Shown piece after piece: positions 50,845 to 60,141 of a DNA stretch of 64,000 nt. The stretch spans positions 266,077 to 330,076 of the forward strand of contig CACYHO010000001.1 of NCBI GenBank assembly GCA_902774285.1. Direction: 5' to 3'. Below the pieces are notes generated by a model. It had not been told where the DNA came from and did not search any database. It was given only the letters and a program-made list of their open reading frames with translations. Numbering within the stretch: the first letter of the stretch is position 1; each line of letters opens with the position of its first letter. Made by a program: the position numbers and the translations under genes. Source of the DNA: an uncultured Pseudomonadota bacterium. GTDB taxonomy: Bacteria; Pseudomonadota; Alphaproteobacteria; Rs-D84.

Positions 50845-51721
50845 AATCTTCTCCGAAATCCATATCGCGTAATTTTTCGGCACGTGGTGATATTTTAGAA
50901 ATAGATGTTTTAATCTGTTCTATATCGTTTTGTGCCATATCAAAATGTTGCGCGACTTTTGATGTGCGTTCATCAAGACGTGAAAGGTCGGTTAACAATA
51001 AATCTAATTCCCTTTTTATTTTGCCCGCTACGCGTTTGATTTTGATATCTGAAAGGACCGCACGAATTGTATTCAATGTTGCCCACAATGTTGATGGCGA
51101 TACAATGAATACTTTTTTGTGTGCGGCATATTCGATTGTGTCTGGGAATTTGGTGTGTAATTCCATAAATATAGATTCCGATGCAATAAACATCATTGCG
51201 CTTTCTGCTGTTGTGCCCGGGATAATATATTTTTCGGCAATCGCGTCAATGTGTTTGCGAACGTCTAATTCGAATTGTTTGCGTGCCATACCGTCATTTT
51301 TATCCTGTAAAATACGATTATAACTTTCCAATGGGAATTTGCTGTCGATAATCATATCGCCAGGAGGGTATGGCAATCTGATAATACAATCTGGGCGAAC
51401 CCCCGTTGATAATACTTTTTGAAATTCATAAGTTTCTGGGGGCATAATATCTGCGACCAAATCAGCCAATTGGCGTTCGCCAAATGTTCCGCGCGCTTGT
51501 TTATTGCCCATCAAAATATCTTTGAAATTGGCTATGTCAGAACTTATGTTCTTTAATTCAATCGCGTTTTGCGACAACATACCCAATCTTTCCGCCAATC
51601 TTTCGCGTAATCTGGCATTGTCTTCGCGCAAAGTCGATAAATCAATAGTGTTTTTCCGAAAAACCAGTATCAAAAGTAATACTGTGATAATAATCAAAAG
51701 GGCGAAAATATAAGTTGTCAT
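50843..51721 (-). CDS. rmuC: DNA recombination protein RmuC
   Basis: A 292-residue protein. An N-terminal membrane anchor and a coiled coil (LREDNARLRERLAERLGML) precede the RmuC domain: GTFGERQLADLVADIMP, RPDCIIRLPYPPGDMIIDSKFPLESY and VFIVSPSTLWATLNTIRAV. The D-x-K within IIDSKFP is part of the PD-(D/E)XK-like nuclease core. It limits inversions at short repeats. It is shorter than E. coli RmuC (475), which has longer coiled coils. I start at ATG 51721 after AAGGAAA. Confidence 0.93.
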   Translation of the reverse strand: MTTYIFALLIIITVLLLILVFRKNTIDLSTLREDNARLRERLAERLGMLSQNAIELKNISSDIANFKDILMGNKQARGTFGERQLADLVADIMPPETYEFQKVLSTGVRPDCIIRLPYPPGDMIIDSKFPLESYNRILQDKNDGMARKQFELDVRKHIDAIAEKYIIPGTTAESAMMFIASESIFMELHTKFPDTIEYAAHKKVFIVSPSTLWATLNTIRAVLSDIKIKRVAGKIKRELDLLLTDLSRLDERTSKVAQHFDMAQNDIEQIKTSISKISPRAEKLRDMDFGED

Positions 51722-51773
51722 TTGAATTTCCTTTGCTACAATCAACCATACAGATTATAAAAAGGTTTTATAA

Positions 51774-52277
51774 ATGTTGCAAATGAAACTTTGTGGTGAT
51801 TTGGTTTTACGTGAAAAATGCACGCCTGTATCCGATATCACGCCAGAATTATTAAATACCATGAATGAAATGGTAAAAATGATGGCGGATCAGAACGGGG
51901 TTGGACTTGCCGCGCCACAGGTTGGCATCACACAAAGATTCTTGGTCATGATGGATCCAGATACTAACCATGTTTATCGCATGATAAATCCAAAGATTTT
52001 ATCAAAAAGCGATGAAACATGTGTTATGGAAGAGGGCTGCTTGTCAGTCTTGGGTTCTGATGGTTTGCCTGTTTATTCAAATGTTCGTCGCCCAGCATCT
52101 GTGGATGTGGAATGGATGGATGAAAACGGCAAAATATTGTGTGCAAAAATGTCTGGGGTTCCAGCGCGCATTGTGCAACATGAAACAGATCATTTGGATG
52201 GTGTTTTATTTATTGATTACTTATCTGGTGTAAAACGTGAAATGTTAATGCGCAAAGTTAATCGGGGGCACAAATAA
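51774..52277 (+). CDS. def: Peptide deformylase
   Basis: A 167-residue metalloenzyme that removes formyl from the starting Met of new proteins. All three motifs are intact: GVGLAAPQVG, EEGCLSV (metal Cys) and QHETDHLDG (metal His pair and catalytic Glu). A start at Met 51783 is also possible; ATG 51774 has AAAGG at suitable distance. It is followed directly by fmt with a one-base overlap (TAATG), the usual def-fmt pair. Confidence 0.96.
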   Translation: MLQMKLCGDLVLREKCTPVSDITPELLNTMNEMVKMMADQNGVGLAAPQVGITQRFLVMMDPDTNHVYRMINPKILSKSDETCVMEEGCLSVLGSDGLPVYSNVRRPASVDVEWMDENGKILCAKMSGVPARIVQHETDHLDGVLFIDYLSGVKREMLMRKVNRGHK

Positions 52278-53089
52278 TGAAACTGATTTTAATGGGAACA
52301 AATGATTTTGTTGTTCCTGTATTTGACAGCCTTGCAAACAAGCACGATATTATCGCGGTATTTACGCGTGCACCAAAACCAATGGGACGTAAACATATTT
52401 TAACACCTTCGCCAGTACATCAATGGGCTGAAAAACGTGGGTTAAATGTGCACACCTCTATTAAAGAATTTGATAGTGTGTCTGAAAAACCAGATATGAT
52501 AGTTGTGTTTTCTTATGGGGTTATTTTGCGTGATAATGTATTAAATACCGCACCTTGTATAAATATTCATCCAAGTTCATTACCAAAATACCGTGGTCCA
52601 TCACCAATAAGAACAGCGATATTAAATGGTGATAAAGATATGGATGTGTGTTTGATGGCCATGACTGCCGAAATGGATGCTGGCGATATTTATATGCGTA
52701 AAAACATCGTAATCGAAGAAAACGATACCAATGAAACCGTTGAAGAAAAAGTATCAAATGTTGCAATAGCAATATTAGACGAATATATGCAAAATCCAAA
52801 TTCTTATATTGCGCAACCACAAATTGGCGAACCAACTTTTACACGAAAATTTATCGGCGATGATGAAATCATAGATTGGAATAAAACACCATTACAAATT
52901 CACAATCAGATTCGTGCGCTGGGGTGTGGCAGAACCAAGATAAATGGTATCGATGTGAAAATCTTGGAAACTAAAATAGAAGATAATGAGTTGAGAATTG
53001 TAAAAATTCAACCAGCAGGAAAAAATCCGATGGATTGGAAAAGTTTTATAAATGGTCTGCATGGTGCCGAAATAAAATATGGAGAATAA
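52277..53089 (+). CDS. fmt: Methionyl-tRNA formyltransferase
   Basis: A 270-residue enzyme that formylates Met-tRNAi. The catalytic segment INIHPSSLPKYRGPSPI carries the Asn and His, and MDAGDIY the Asp. The formyl-tetrahydrofolate-binding N-terminal domain is complete. The C-terminal tRNA-binding domain is shorter than usual: the protein is about 40 residues under the E. coli length (315). It is coupled to def at its start; the short Cys-rich gene begins two bases after its stop. Confidence 0.94.
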   Translation: MKLILMGTNDFVVPVFDSLANKHDIIAVFTRAPKPMGRKHILTPSPVHQWAEKRGLNVHTSIKEFDSVSEKPDMIVVFSYGVILRDNVLNTAPCINIHPSSLPKYRGPSPIRTAILNGDKDMDVCLMAMTAEMDAGDIYMRKNIVIEENDTNETVEEKVSNVAIAILDEYMQNPNSYIAQPQIGEPTFTRKFIGDDEIIDWNKTPLQIHNQIRALGCGRTKINGIDVKILETKIEDNELRIVKIQPAGKNPMDWKSFINGLHGAEIKYGE

Positions 53090-53090
53090 A

Positions 53091-53393
53091 ATGTGTAATG
53101 TGAATTATACTTTTGAAATGAAAAATAACACACAAAATCATAATAACTATAATGACGATCCAAGAAGAGACAGTTCAAAAGAAAAAGGTAATTGTCATTC
53201 ATGCATCTTTAGTGGTGAGAACGAAAGCTTTTCTAAACGTCGTTTGTGTGTGGAAACAATATCTGAAATTGCAGAAGTTGATGGCAATGGATATTGTGAT
53301 AAATGCAAACCAGCATGGCATTGGTATAATCAAATTAACCCGATAAAAAAATGGTTGCTGGAACGTACAGGTTTTAAATTTAAAAACAGATAA
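53091..53393 (+). CDS. Small Cys-rich protein, possible zinc-binding
   Basis: A 100-residue cytoplasmic protein. CHSCIF, a single Cys further on and CDKCKP give a C-x2-C...C...C-x2-C array that could bind zinc. The N-terminus is Asn-rich, and the C-terminal helix is basic (INPIKKWLLERTGFKFKNR). It begins two bases after fmt, with GGAG eight bases before the ATG, and ends three bases before truA, so it belongs to the def-fmt-truA operon. I do not recognise the family. Confidence 0.65.
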   Translation: MCNVNYTFEMKNNTQNHNNYNDDPRRDSSKEKGNCHSCIFSGENESFSKRRLCVETISEIAEVDGNGYCDKCKPAWHWYNQINPIKKWLLERTGFKFKNR

Positions 53394-53396
53394 ATA

Positions 53397-54143
53397 ATGA
53401 CGCGTTATAAAATAAATATTGAATATGATGGGACTGATTTAATTGGTTGGCAAGAAAACCAACATGGGCCATCTGTACAATCTTTATTACAAGACGCGAT
53501 ATTCAAATTTTGTGGTGAAAAAGTAATTGTATATGGCGCGGGTCGCACTGATGCCGGTGTTCATGCGATAAATATGGTTGCGCATTTTGATTTAGACAAA
53601 GAACAAAACTCTGAAACAGTTATGCGTGCAATGAATTTTTATTTGGTTAATGGACCTGTGGCTGTTTTGAATTGTGAAAAAGTCAGTGATGATTTTCACG
53701 CACGTTTTTCATGTGTACAAAGGCACTATAAATATGTCGTTTTAAATCGTTCTGCACCTGTTGTATTGGAAAGAAATCGTGTTTGGTGGGTGCCACAAAA
53801 ATTAGATATAGAAAAAATGAAAGTAGCCGCAAAAAAATTAATTGGCAAACACGATTTTACTTCTTTTCGTTCAATACAATGTCAATCTAAATCACCAATC
53901 AAAACGTTAGATTTCGTTAATATAATTCAAGATGGCGATAAAGTAATATTTGAATTTTCTGCGCGTTCTTTTTTACATCATCAGGTTCGTAATATGGTTG
54001 GCACATTGGTTGAAATTGGTATCGGAAAAGATTTAGATATTGATAAAATTTTTGAAGCGAAAAACCGAAGCGCAGCCGGTGTTAATGCACCAGCATCAGG
54101 TTTGTTCTTTGTCAGTGCTGATTATGCCACGGACGCCGATTAA
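53397..54143 (+). CDS. truA: tRNA pseudouridine(38-40) synthase
   Basis: A 248-residue enzyme modifying U38, U39 and U40 in tRNA anticodon stems. The catalytic Asp is in GAGRTDAGVHA. YDGTDLIGWQENQHGPSVQ opens the protein, and SARSFLHHQVRNMVGTLVEIG is the C-terminal conserved block. Normal length. It is last gene of the def-fmt operon, and its 3' end overlaps the convergent comEC by 32 bases. Confidence 0.96.
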   Translation: MTRYKINIEYDGTDLIGWQENQHGPSVQSLLQDAIFKFCGEKVIVYGAGRTDAGVHAINMVAHFDLDKEQNSETVMRAMNFYLVNGPVAVLNCEKVSDDFHARFSCVQRHYKYVVLNRSAPVVLERNRVWWVPQKLDIEKMKVAAKKLIGKHDFTSFRSIQCQSKSPIKTLDFVNIIQDGDKVIFEFSARSFLHHQVRNMVGTLVEIGIGKDLDIDKIFEAKNRSAAGVNAPASGLFFVSADYATDAD

Positions 54144-56061
54144 TAATTTCTGTAACTTTTCCATTTTGATAAATCATCAAACCATTATTAAGAATTTTAC
54201 CATGACAGTTTGGTGATTTTGTTTCGAATGTTGTGACAATATAGTCAATGTTTTTATCTGCACATGCGTTTTCAATATTATTTAATATAGATGTGAAATT
54301 TTGCATATAAACTAAATTCCATTTTGGTGTTTTATATACACAAAAACCATGATCACATTTATATCTTTTATTTTTATTCGGCTGAATTTCGTTATTATTT
54401 TGATACCACGAATTAAAAGCAAAATAGTGATGTGATGCACGAGATTTATTAAATTGTAATTTATTGTTCACATTAAACGCGACTAATTCGTGATCTTCGG
54501 TTGCGTAAAACAAAGGTTTCGTTTGTGTGGCGTATATTGTGGTTCCAATTAATATACATAAAATACATAAACAATAATTTATGTTTTTTATAAAGAATTT
54601 TTTTGAATCTGGTTTTGCGGTCAGAATCAAAAATAACAATCCAAGAACAGTAAATATTAAAACTGTGTTTGACATATTTGGAACCGATAAATTTGCGTAT
54701 GGTAAATTTGATATATAATTAGCAATAGATAATGCAAAATCATAAATGTCAGTTGTTAAATGCAAAACAAAATGATTCCCAAACAATGCAAAAATTGTTC
54801 CGATTAAAACCATAGGCATAATTGCGATTGAAAATATTGGTAACAGAATAATATTACCAATCAAACTGTAAAGTGGAATATACCCGAAGTGCGCGATTAT
54901 AAAAGGCAATGTAAAGACAGTTGCTATAAACGCTGTTGTGAATAAGAGATTTATATAATGTGCAATTCTTTTTATGTATGTTCGTTTAATATATTGCGTA
55001 TCATTGAAGAACCAAATTAAACCGAATATAGCAGCAAATGATAATTGAAAGCCTGCATTCATAACGGCGTATGGATTTATCAGGAATATTATTAAAAATG
55101 CCAATGCTGCATTACGTAATGATAAAACACTGCGTCCCAAAAGTGTTGCTGCGAATACAAGCGAAGCCATCAAAAAAGCACGTGTTGTGGCAACGCTTAT
55201 TCCGGATATATACAAATAAAGAAATAAACACAACCATGCACAAATAATTGCAGGATATTTTGCTGGTATACGTTTGGTTATGTATGGTATTGAACGGGAC
55301 AATAAATAAAATAATGCAAATAACCATCCCCCAATAAGTGTCATATGAAAACCACTTATTGACCAAACGTGTCCAACACCAACAGATTTCCAAATAAAAC
55401 TTTGTGATTCTGGTATAACTTTTTTGTATCCAAGTACAAGAGCGTCTGTTAATACAGAATTTGCTTTGTTATGAATATATGTGCGAATGGTATTTTGTTG
55501 GTTTGCTTGTGTGATATCATAAGTTTCAAAAAATCCAGTGCCAGATATTTTTGAAAAATATGCCCAACGTGCAAAATCAAAAGATTCCGTAGTGTATTTA
55601 GGTGACAGATGAAATATTTTTATATTACCGTTTATTGTGTCACCAATATCTGGAATGTTTTCTGTTAACGATACGCGGATATTTAAATTCTGGTTTGGTA
55701 AATCTTTATCAATTTGTTGTGCGTTTATACTTAATAAAACACGTGTTGAGTCAGGTGTAAAATCAACATCTTTCACAACAGCATTTACAGAAACAAAATC
55801 GAAAGAATCTTTAATTTGTGGTGTGTCGATTATATGTGTAAAAGACATTGCATAAAAGAACCCGAATAAAAACAAAGTTAAGGTACGAACAAATATGTTT
55901 TTATACTTATAAAAAATTCCACAAATAAGCGCTGTTATAATAATTGGAAAATGAAAGTCAGGTTCGATGCCAAGCGAAAAATATAAAGCGGCACCAAAGG
56001 CCACAACGAAAGGCGCCCAAAGAAATACATTTTTATATTGATATTGCAGGATTTCTTTCAT
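54112..56061 (-). CDS. comEC: ComEC/Rec2-type DNA uptake channel protein without beta-lactamase domain
   Basis: A 649-residue membrane protein. N-terminal spans and a soluble OB-like region (SVNAVVKDVDFTP...) lead into the competence domain with HVWSISGFHMTLIGGWLFAL, STAP-like ISVATTRAFLMASL and further membrane helices. ComEC imports single-stranded DNA across the inner membrane. The C-terminus (about 150 residues) does not show the H-x-H-x-D-H metallo-beta-lactamase motif found in Bacillus ComEC. The start is ATG 56061, at the predicted 5' end of the transcript (-10 at 56073-56068); the ORF extension overlaps the promoter. comF is also in this window. Confidence 0.85.
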   Translation of the reverse strand: MKEILQYQYKNVFLWAPFVVAFGAALYFSLGIEPDFHFPIIITALICGIFYKYKNIFVRTLTLFLFGFFYAMSFTHIIDTPQIKDSFDFVSVNAVVKDVDFTPDSTRVLLSINAQQIDKDLPNQNLNIRVSLTENIPDIGDTINGNIKIFHLSPKYTTESFDFARWAYFSKISGTGFFETYDITQANQQNTIRTYIHNKANSVLTDALVLGYKKVIPESQSFIWKSVGVGHVWSISGFHMTLIGGWLFALFYLLSRSIPYITKRIPAKYPAIICAWLCLFLYLYISGISVATTRAFLMASLVFAATLLGRSVLSLRNAALAFLIIFLINPYAVMNAGFQLSFAAIFGLIWFFNDTQYIKRTYIKRIAHYINLLFTTAFIATVFTLPFIIAHFGYIPLYSLIGNIILLPIFSIAIMPMVLIGTIFALFGNHFVLHLTTDIYDFALSIANYISNLPYANLSVPNMSNTVLIFTVLGLLFLILTAKPDSKKFFIKNINYCLCILCILIGTTIYATQTKPLFYATEDHELVAFNVNNKLQFNKSRASHHYFAFNSWYQNNNEIQPNKNKRYKCDHGFCVYKTPKWNLVYMQNFTSILNNIENACADKNIDYIVTTFETKSPNCHGKILNNGLMIYQNGKVTEIINRRPWHNQH

Positions 56062-56067
56062 ATTTGG

Positions 56068-56097
56068 ATTATAGGATTTTATTTGCTTGACGTGCAA
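56068..56097 (-). promoter_or_regulatory. comEC promoter (leaderless)
   Basis: Minus strand: TTGCAC (56097-56092), an 18-base spacer and TATAAT (56073-56068). The expected start coincides with ATG 56061. It overlaps the pyrG promoter on the other strand. Confidence 0.6.
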
Positions 56098-56116
56098 CCT
56101 ATAATTTTTGTATTCT
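56087..56116 (+). promoter_or_regulatory. pyrG promoter
   Basis: TTGACG (56087-56092), an 18-base spacer and TATTCT (56111-56116), with a leader of about 17 bases containing AAGGAGA. The -35 boxes of pyrG and comEC share a base, so the promoters probably compete. Confidence 0.6.
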
Positions 56117-56139
56117 AATTGAGCATAAGGAGAAAGCTT

Positions 56140-57708
56140 ATGCCAAGATATATTTTTGTTACTGGCGGGGTTGTATCGAGTTTAGGAAAGGGCGTTTCAG
56201 CGGCATCGTTGGGCGCCCTTCTTCAATCCCGTGGATATAGTGTTCATGTTCGTAAATTTGACCCATATTTAAATATTGATCCGGGAACAATGTCCCCGTT
56301 ACAACATGGTGAAGTTTATGTGACCAATGATGGGTTTGAAACAGACCTTGATTTGGGATATTACGAAAGATTCTTGGGGATAAAATTATCGCGAAATGAT
56401 TCTTGTTCTGGTGGGCGAATTTATTGGGAGGTTTTAAATGCCGAACGTCGTGGTGATTATTTGGGTGCAACTGTTCAAATGATTCCACATGTTTCAAATA
56501 AAATTAAAGAACACATCGCATTGCCAACAGATACTGATTTTGTGATTTGTGAAATAGGTGGAACAGTTGGCGATATTGAACAGAAAATATTCTTGGAATC
56601 TATACGTCAATTTGCAAACGATGTTGGTCGGCGAAATGTTTTGTTTGCCCATCTAGCATTGGCGCCATATTTGGAACAAAGTGGTGAATTGAAAACAAAA
56701 CCAACACAAATGTCTGTGCGCAGATTATTGGAAAATGGAATTCAGGCGGATATGTTGTTTGTGCGTTCTCCGCGTATGTTAACCAGTGAAGAACGTGCAA
56801 AAATAGGTATGTTCTGTAATTTGCCAGCGAAAAATGTTATAACCAGTATGAACGTAGATAACATTTATAAAATACCAATTGTATATGATGAACAAGATGT
56901 CTTTGCAATAATGGCAGAACATTTTGGTTTGCCAAATGCAAATGGCGATATGTCAAAATTAAAAAAGATAGAACATCATTTGAATGCTGATTTGCCAACA
57001 TGTACAATTGGTGTTGTTGGTAAATATTTTGATGTTGCCGATGCATATAAATCTTTAAATGAAGCCTTGTTCCATGCATCTGTTCAAAACAATGTGCATT
57101 TGAAAATAAAAAAGATAGACGCAGAACATTTTACACCAGAAGACTGTGCAGATGTTGATGGTATTTTGATACCTGGTGGTTTTGGTACACGTGGGGTTGA
57201 TGGAAAAATAGCCGCCGCAACATATGCGCGCGAAAACAATATTCCGTTTATGGGGATTTGTTTAGGAATGCAGGTTGCTGTTATAGAATTTATGCGAAAT
57301 GTTGTTGGTGATAAAAACGCCAATTCAACAGAATTTGCAAAAAATTGCACGCCTGTAATCGATATTATGGCAGATTGCGACAAAGAAAATATGGGCGGAA
57401 CACTTCGTTTGGGTGCGTATCCATGTGAAATAAAACCGGGGACTTTAGCAGAAAAAATATGGGGTTCAACCAGCATATCCGAACGTCATCGCCACAGATA
57501 CGAAGTGAATATAAAATACAAAGATGAATTGGAAAAGGCGGGTATGATAATATCTGGAATTTCACCAGACGGTAAATTACCGGAAATAATTGAAATACCA
57601 TCGCACCCGTTCTTTATTGCGGGACAATTCCATCCGGAATTTCAAAGCAGCCCATTTAGTGGTCATCCGATGTTTAATGCATTTATAGCAGCTGCAAAAA
57701 GGAAGTAA
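56140..57708 (+). CDS. pyrG: CTP synthase
   Basis: A 522-residue enzyme making CTP from UTP, ATP and glutamine. The amidoligase domain starts MPRYIFVTGGVVSSLGKG and has DPYLNIDPGTMSP and CEIGGTVGDIE. The glutaminase domain has PGGFGTRG, the nucleophile elbow GICLGMQVAVIEF with catalytic Cys, and HPEF near the C-terminus. The start is ATG 56140 after AAGGAG. Confidence 0.97.
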   Translation: MPRYIFVTGGVVSSLGKGVSAASLGALLQSRGYSVHVRKFDPYLNIDPGTMSPLQHGEVYVTNDGFETDLDLGYYERFLGIKLSRNDSCSGGRIYWEVLNAERRGDYLGATVQMIPHVSNKIKEHIALPTDTDFVICEIGGTVGDIEQKIFLESIRQFANDVGRRNVLFAHLALAPYLEQSGELKTKPTQMSVRRLLENGIQADMLFVRSPRMLTSEERAKIGMFCNLPAKNVITSMNVDNIYKIPIVYDEQDVFAIMAEHFGLPNANGDMSKLKKIEHHLNADLPTCTIGVVGKYFDVADAYKSLNEALFHASVQNNVHLKIKKIDAEHFTPEDCADVDGILIPGGFGTRGVDGKIAAATYARENNIPFMGICLGMQVAVIEFMRNVVGDKNANSTEFAKNCTPVIDIMADCDKENMGGTLRLGAYPCEIKPGTLAEKIWGSTSISERHRHRYEVNIKYKDELEKAGMIISGISPDGKLPEIIEIPSHPFFIAGQFHPEFQSSPFSGHPMFNAFIAAAKRK

Positions 57709-57710
57709 TA

Positions 57711-58025
57711 CTATTTTCCAAAAATAAAATCTGGGTTTGATGATATTGCGATTATTGTATCGATATCATCGTCTGGTGCGGAATGTTGTTTAATTGTTTT
57801 GCCACACTTTTCGCATTTGTGAGTTATTATATACCCGCCTTTGTCTGGTGCAACAGATATAGGACGCATCATTCCGCCACAATCAGACATTCTGTCGCCC
57901 GGCATATTATCAACATGTTTCGACCATAAACATTTTGGGCAGTGGTTAGTATAACCATTGCCTAAAACATCTGCGCCACAATGGGCGCAGGTGAAATTTT
58001 CAATACGTTTTGTGAATCTTTTCAT
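57711..58025 (-). CDS. RNHCP-domain zinc-ribbon protein
   Basis: A 104-residue protein with three Cys pairs: CAHCGADV, NHCPKCLWSKHVDNMPGDR with CGGMM, and HKCEKCGKTI. This is the RNHCP domain pattern; the R of R-N-H-C-P is T here. It probably binds zinc; the molecular role is unknown. It starts directly at the stop of gapR (no gap), so both are in one operon. It ends two bases from pyrG, convergent, without a clear terminator. Confidence 0.85.
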   Translation of the reverse strand: MKRFTKRIENFTCAHCGADVLGNGYTNHCPKCLWSKHVDNMPGDRMSDCGGMMRPISVAPDKGGYIITHKCEKCGKTIKQHSAPDDDIDTIIAISSNPDFIFGK

Positions 58026-58274
58026 TTATAAACCCAATGCGTCACGATACATTTTTGTTAATTCATCTGCTTCATCCAATTCATCTGGGTCCAATTTACG
58101 CAAACGTATCATTTGACGAATGTATTTTGGATCATACCCTGCAGATTTTGCTTCGCTGTAAACTTCTTTGATGTCGGCAGCAATCGCGGCAGTGTCTTCA
58201 TTTAATTTTTCAATACGTTCAATAATACTGATTAATTGAGCGTTATCAATTGCACCATGGTTTGCGTTTTTCAT
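58026..58274 (-). CDS. gapR: GapR-like (DUF2312) nucleoid-associated protein
   Basis: An 82-residue protein. LISIIERIEKLNEDTAAIAADIKEVYSEAKSAGYDPK matches the DUF2312/GapR core and MIRLRKLDPDELDEADEL its second helix. In Caulobacter, GapR encircles overtwisted DNA ahead of replication and transcription and helps gyrase and topo IV. The family is almost restricted to Alphaproteobacteria, a good taxonomic marker here. I start at ATG 58274 after GAGGGA; the ORF extends 15 codons upstream without support. Confidence 0.92.
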   Translation of the reverse strand: MKNANHGAIDNAQLISIIERIEKLNEDTAAIAADIKEVYSEAKSAGYDPKYIRQMIRLRKLDPDELDEADELTKMYRDALGL

Positions 58275-58365
58275 ATTATCCCTCTTGTTTTTTGTATAAA
58301 CTATATGATATATTAACAATTAGAAAAATCAAATCATTTTATGTCATAAAACGCAGGAGAGAGCA

Positions 58366-59736
58366 TTGACAAGATTTACTAAAATTACAGCGTCTATCGG
58401 GCCAAATTGTGATACGCGCGAAATTCTTACCAAAATGATAAAATCTGGGGTAAATGTGTGTCGCCTTAATTTCAGTCATGATACTGGCGATGTTCAGGGT
58501 GCTAAGATAGATTTAATACGTTCTGTAAGTGCTGAATTAAATATTCCTGTGGCAATTATGATTGATATTCAAGGGCCAAAACACAGAATAGGCGCATTTG
58601 AAACCGAAAATCATTATCCATTAAAAGTGGGGCAAAAATTCATACTTGATTCTGACCCAACCCCTGGTAATGAAGTTCGAGTCCAGTTGCCCGACGCAGA
58701 TGTTATGAAATCGCTTAATGTTGGTGACAGGGTTTTATTGAATGATGGCAAAATAGAACTAAAAGTAGATGCTGTGTTCGATGATAAAATTGAAACAACC
58801 GTTGTGCGTGGTGATGAAATTTGGTCGCGTCGCGGTTTTAATTTGCCAGATACAGATATAGATACAGAAATTTTAACAGCAAAAGATAAAGCTGATCTTG
58901 AATATGCGATTACAAAGAAACCAGATTATGTTGCGCTTTCTTTTGTGCAAAGGGCGGAAGATGTCGCTTTTGTTCGTGACTTTATCACGCAACGCACATC
59001 GCACCCAATAAAAATTATAGCAAAAATAGAACGTCCAAACGCAGTTGAAAGAATTGTTGATATTGCAACTGCCGCCGATGGTATTATGATTGCGCGTGGC
59101 GATTTGGCTGTGGAATTACCTTTTGAAATGGTTCCAGCTGTATCACGTCAAATTATTCGCGAATGCAGAAAACTAAATCGTCCAGTTATTATGGCTACAC
59201 AGATGTTGTCCAGTATGGTGCATGGTGAATTTCCAACCCGTGCGGAAGTTTCAGATGTTGCAAATGCAGCATATTTACGCACTGATTCTACAATGACATC
59301 AGAAGAAACCACAATCGGTGATAATCCTGTGAATGTTATAGAGACCATGAATAAAATTTTGTCTTATACAGATGCCGATACTATTGCAAATCCATATGAT
59401 TGGTCGCGCATAGATAATGTCCCAGAAAATGATTGGTCTCGTTCTGTATCGTCGATGGCTTATTTGAATAAGGCTGTTGCAATAGTTGTGTTTGCGCGAG
59501 ATACAGAAATTGCAACACAAATAGCGTGCCGTCGTCCTGATATTCCGATTGTTGCAGTATGTGGTGATGAAACCGTTGCAAACCAATTAAGTCTGGTTCG
59601 CGGTGTATTCTCGCTGTTTGATTCTTATTTGTTCGGTCAAAGATTAGCATTTGAATCTGTTCGTAAATTCGGTATAGGAATTGGTAAATTGGTTATAGTA
59701 GATGATGACAAGATAAGTTTGAGAACATTAGATTAA
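58366..59736 (+). CDS. pyk: Pyruvate kinase
   Basis: A 456-residue glycolytic enzyme that turns phosphoenolpyruvate and ADP into pyruvate and ATP. Motifs: KITASIGPNC, CRLNFSHD, MIDIQGPKHRIG, IIAKIERPNAVE with the catalytic Lys, MIARGDLAVELP and PVIMATQMLSSM. The C-terminal allosteric domain is present, with ERVLGxxD-type sequences less clear. Translation starts at TTG 58366, preceded by AGGAGAGA; there is no in-frame ATG nearby. Confidence 0.95.
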   Translation: MTRFTKITASIGPNCDTREILTKMIKSGVNVCRLNFSHDTGDVQGAKIDLIRSVSAELNIPVAIMIDIQGPKHRIGAFETENHYPLKVGQKFILDSDPTPGNEVRVQLPDADVMKSLNVGDRVLLNDGKIELKVDAVFDDKIETTVVRGDEIWSRRGFNLPDTDIDTEILTAKDKADLEYAITKKPDYVALSFVQRAEDVAFVRDFITQRTSHPIKIIAKIERPNAVERIVDIATAADGIMIARGDLAVELPFEMVPAVSRQIIRECRKLNRPVIMATQMLSSMVHGEFPTRAEVSDVANAAYLRTDSTMTSEETTIGDNPVNVIETMNKILSYTDADTIANPYDWSRIDNVPENDWSRSVSSMAYLNKAVAIVVFARDTEIATQIACRRPDIPIVAVCGDETVANQLSLVRGVFSLFDSYLFGQRLAFESVRKFGIGIGKLVIVDDDKISLRTLD

Positions 59737-59740
59737 ATAA

Positions 59741-59771
59741 AAAAACTCGGATTAAATCCGAGTTTTTTTAT
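59741..59771. terminator. Bidirectional intrinsic terminator
   Basis: ACTCGGAT-TAA-ATCCGAGT stem with A-run before and T-run after. It ends pyk and the convergent small membrane gene. Confidence 0.9.
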
Positions 59772-59776
59772 TTTTC

Positions 59777-60025
59777 TTATTTTCCAAATATTTTTTTGTT
59801 TTCCAAATGTTGTATATATTTATTTTGTTTGTTGACACTTTGATACATTTCGTAAGCGCTTCCGACGGCAACAGTTGCGGTCATTAAAACAAGCATCGTT
59901 TTAAACCAATTTGGTGTAATATCGGAATTTGCCAATGTTTCCACTGTTGTTGCTGTGGAAGAACCGAAAATTATCCCCCAGATTGCTGGTTCCCATACAT
60001 TAATATAGCTTTTGTGTTTTTTCAT
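59777..60025 (-). CDS. Small two-span membrane protein, function unknown
   Basis: An 82-residue protein. Two hydrophobic segments (PAIWGIIFGSSTATTVETL and MLVLMTATVAVGSAYEMY) are joined by a short polar loop, with a basic N-terminus and a charged C-terminal helix (NKQNKYIQHLENKKIFGK). This looks like a small inner-membrane protein with both ends in the cytoplasm. The family is not recognised. It sits alone between pyk and the carboxypeptidase gene. Confidence 0.6.
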   Translation of the reverse strand: MKKHKSYINVWEPAIWGIIFGSSTATTVETLANSDITPNWFKTMLVLMTATVAVGSAYEMYQSVNKQNKYIQHLENKKIFGK

Positions 60026-60102
60026 GTTTTACAACCTTTTTACTTAATGTTTTTATAGTCCAGAAGTACATAAATGTCAAAGTGTTTTATTTATTTTTCA
60101 TA

Positions 60103-60132
60103 TTGACCGAATTATAGGATTTTTACTATGAT
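60103..60132 (+). promoter_or_regulatory. Promoter of the D,D-carboxypeptidase gene (nearly leaderless)
   Basis: TTGACC (60103-60108), an 18-base spacer and TATGAT (60127-60132). The predicted start is about three bases before ATG 60142, and there is no Shine-Dalgarno sequence. Confidence 0.65.
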
Positions 60133-60141
60133 TTATATATT

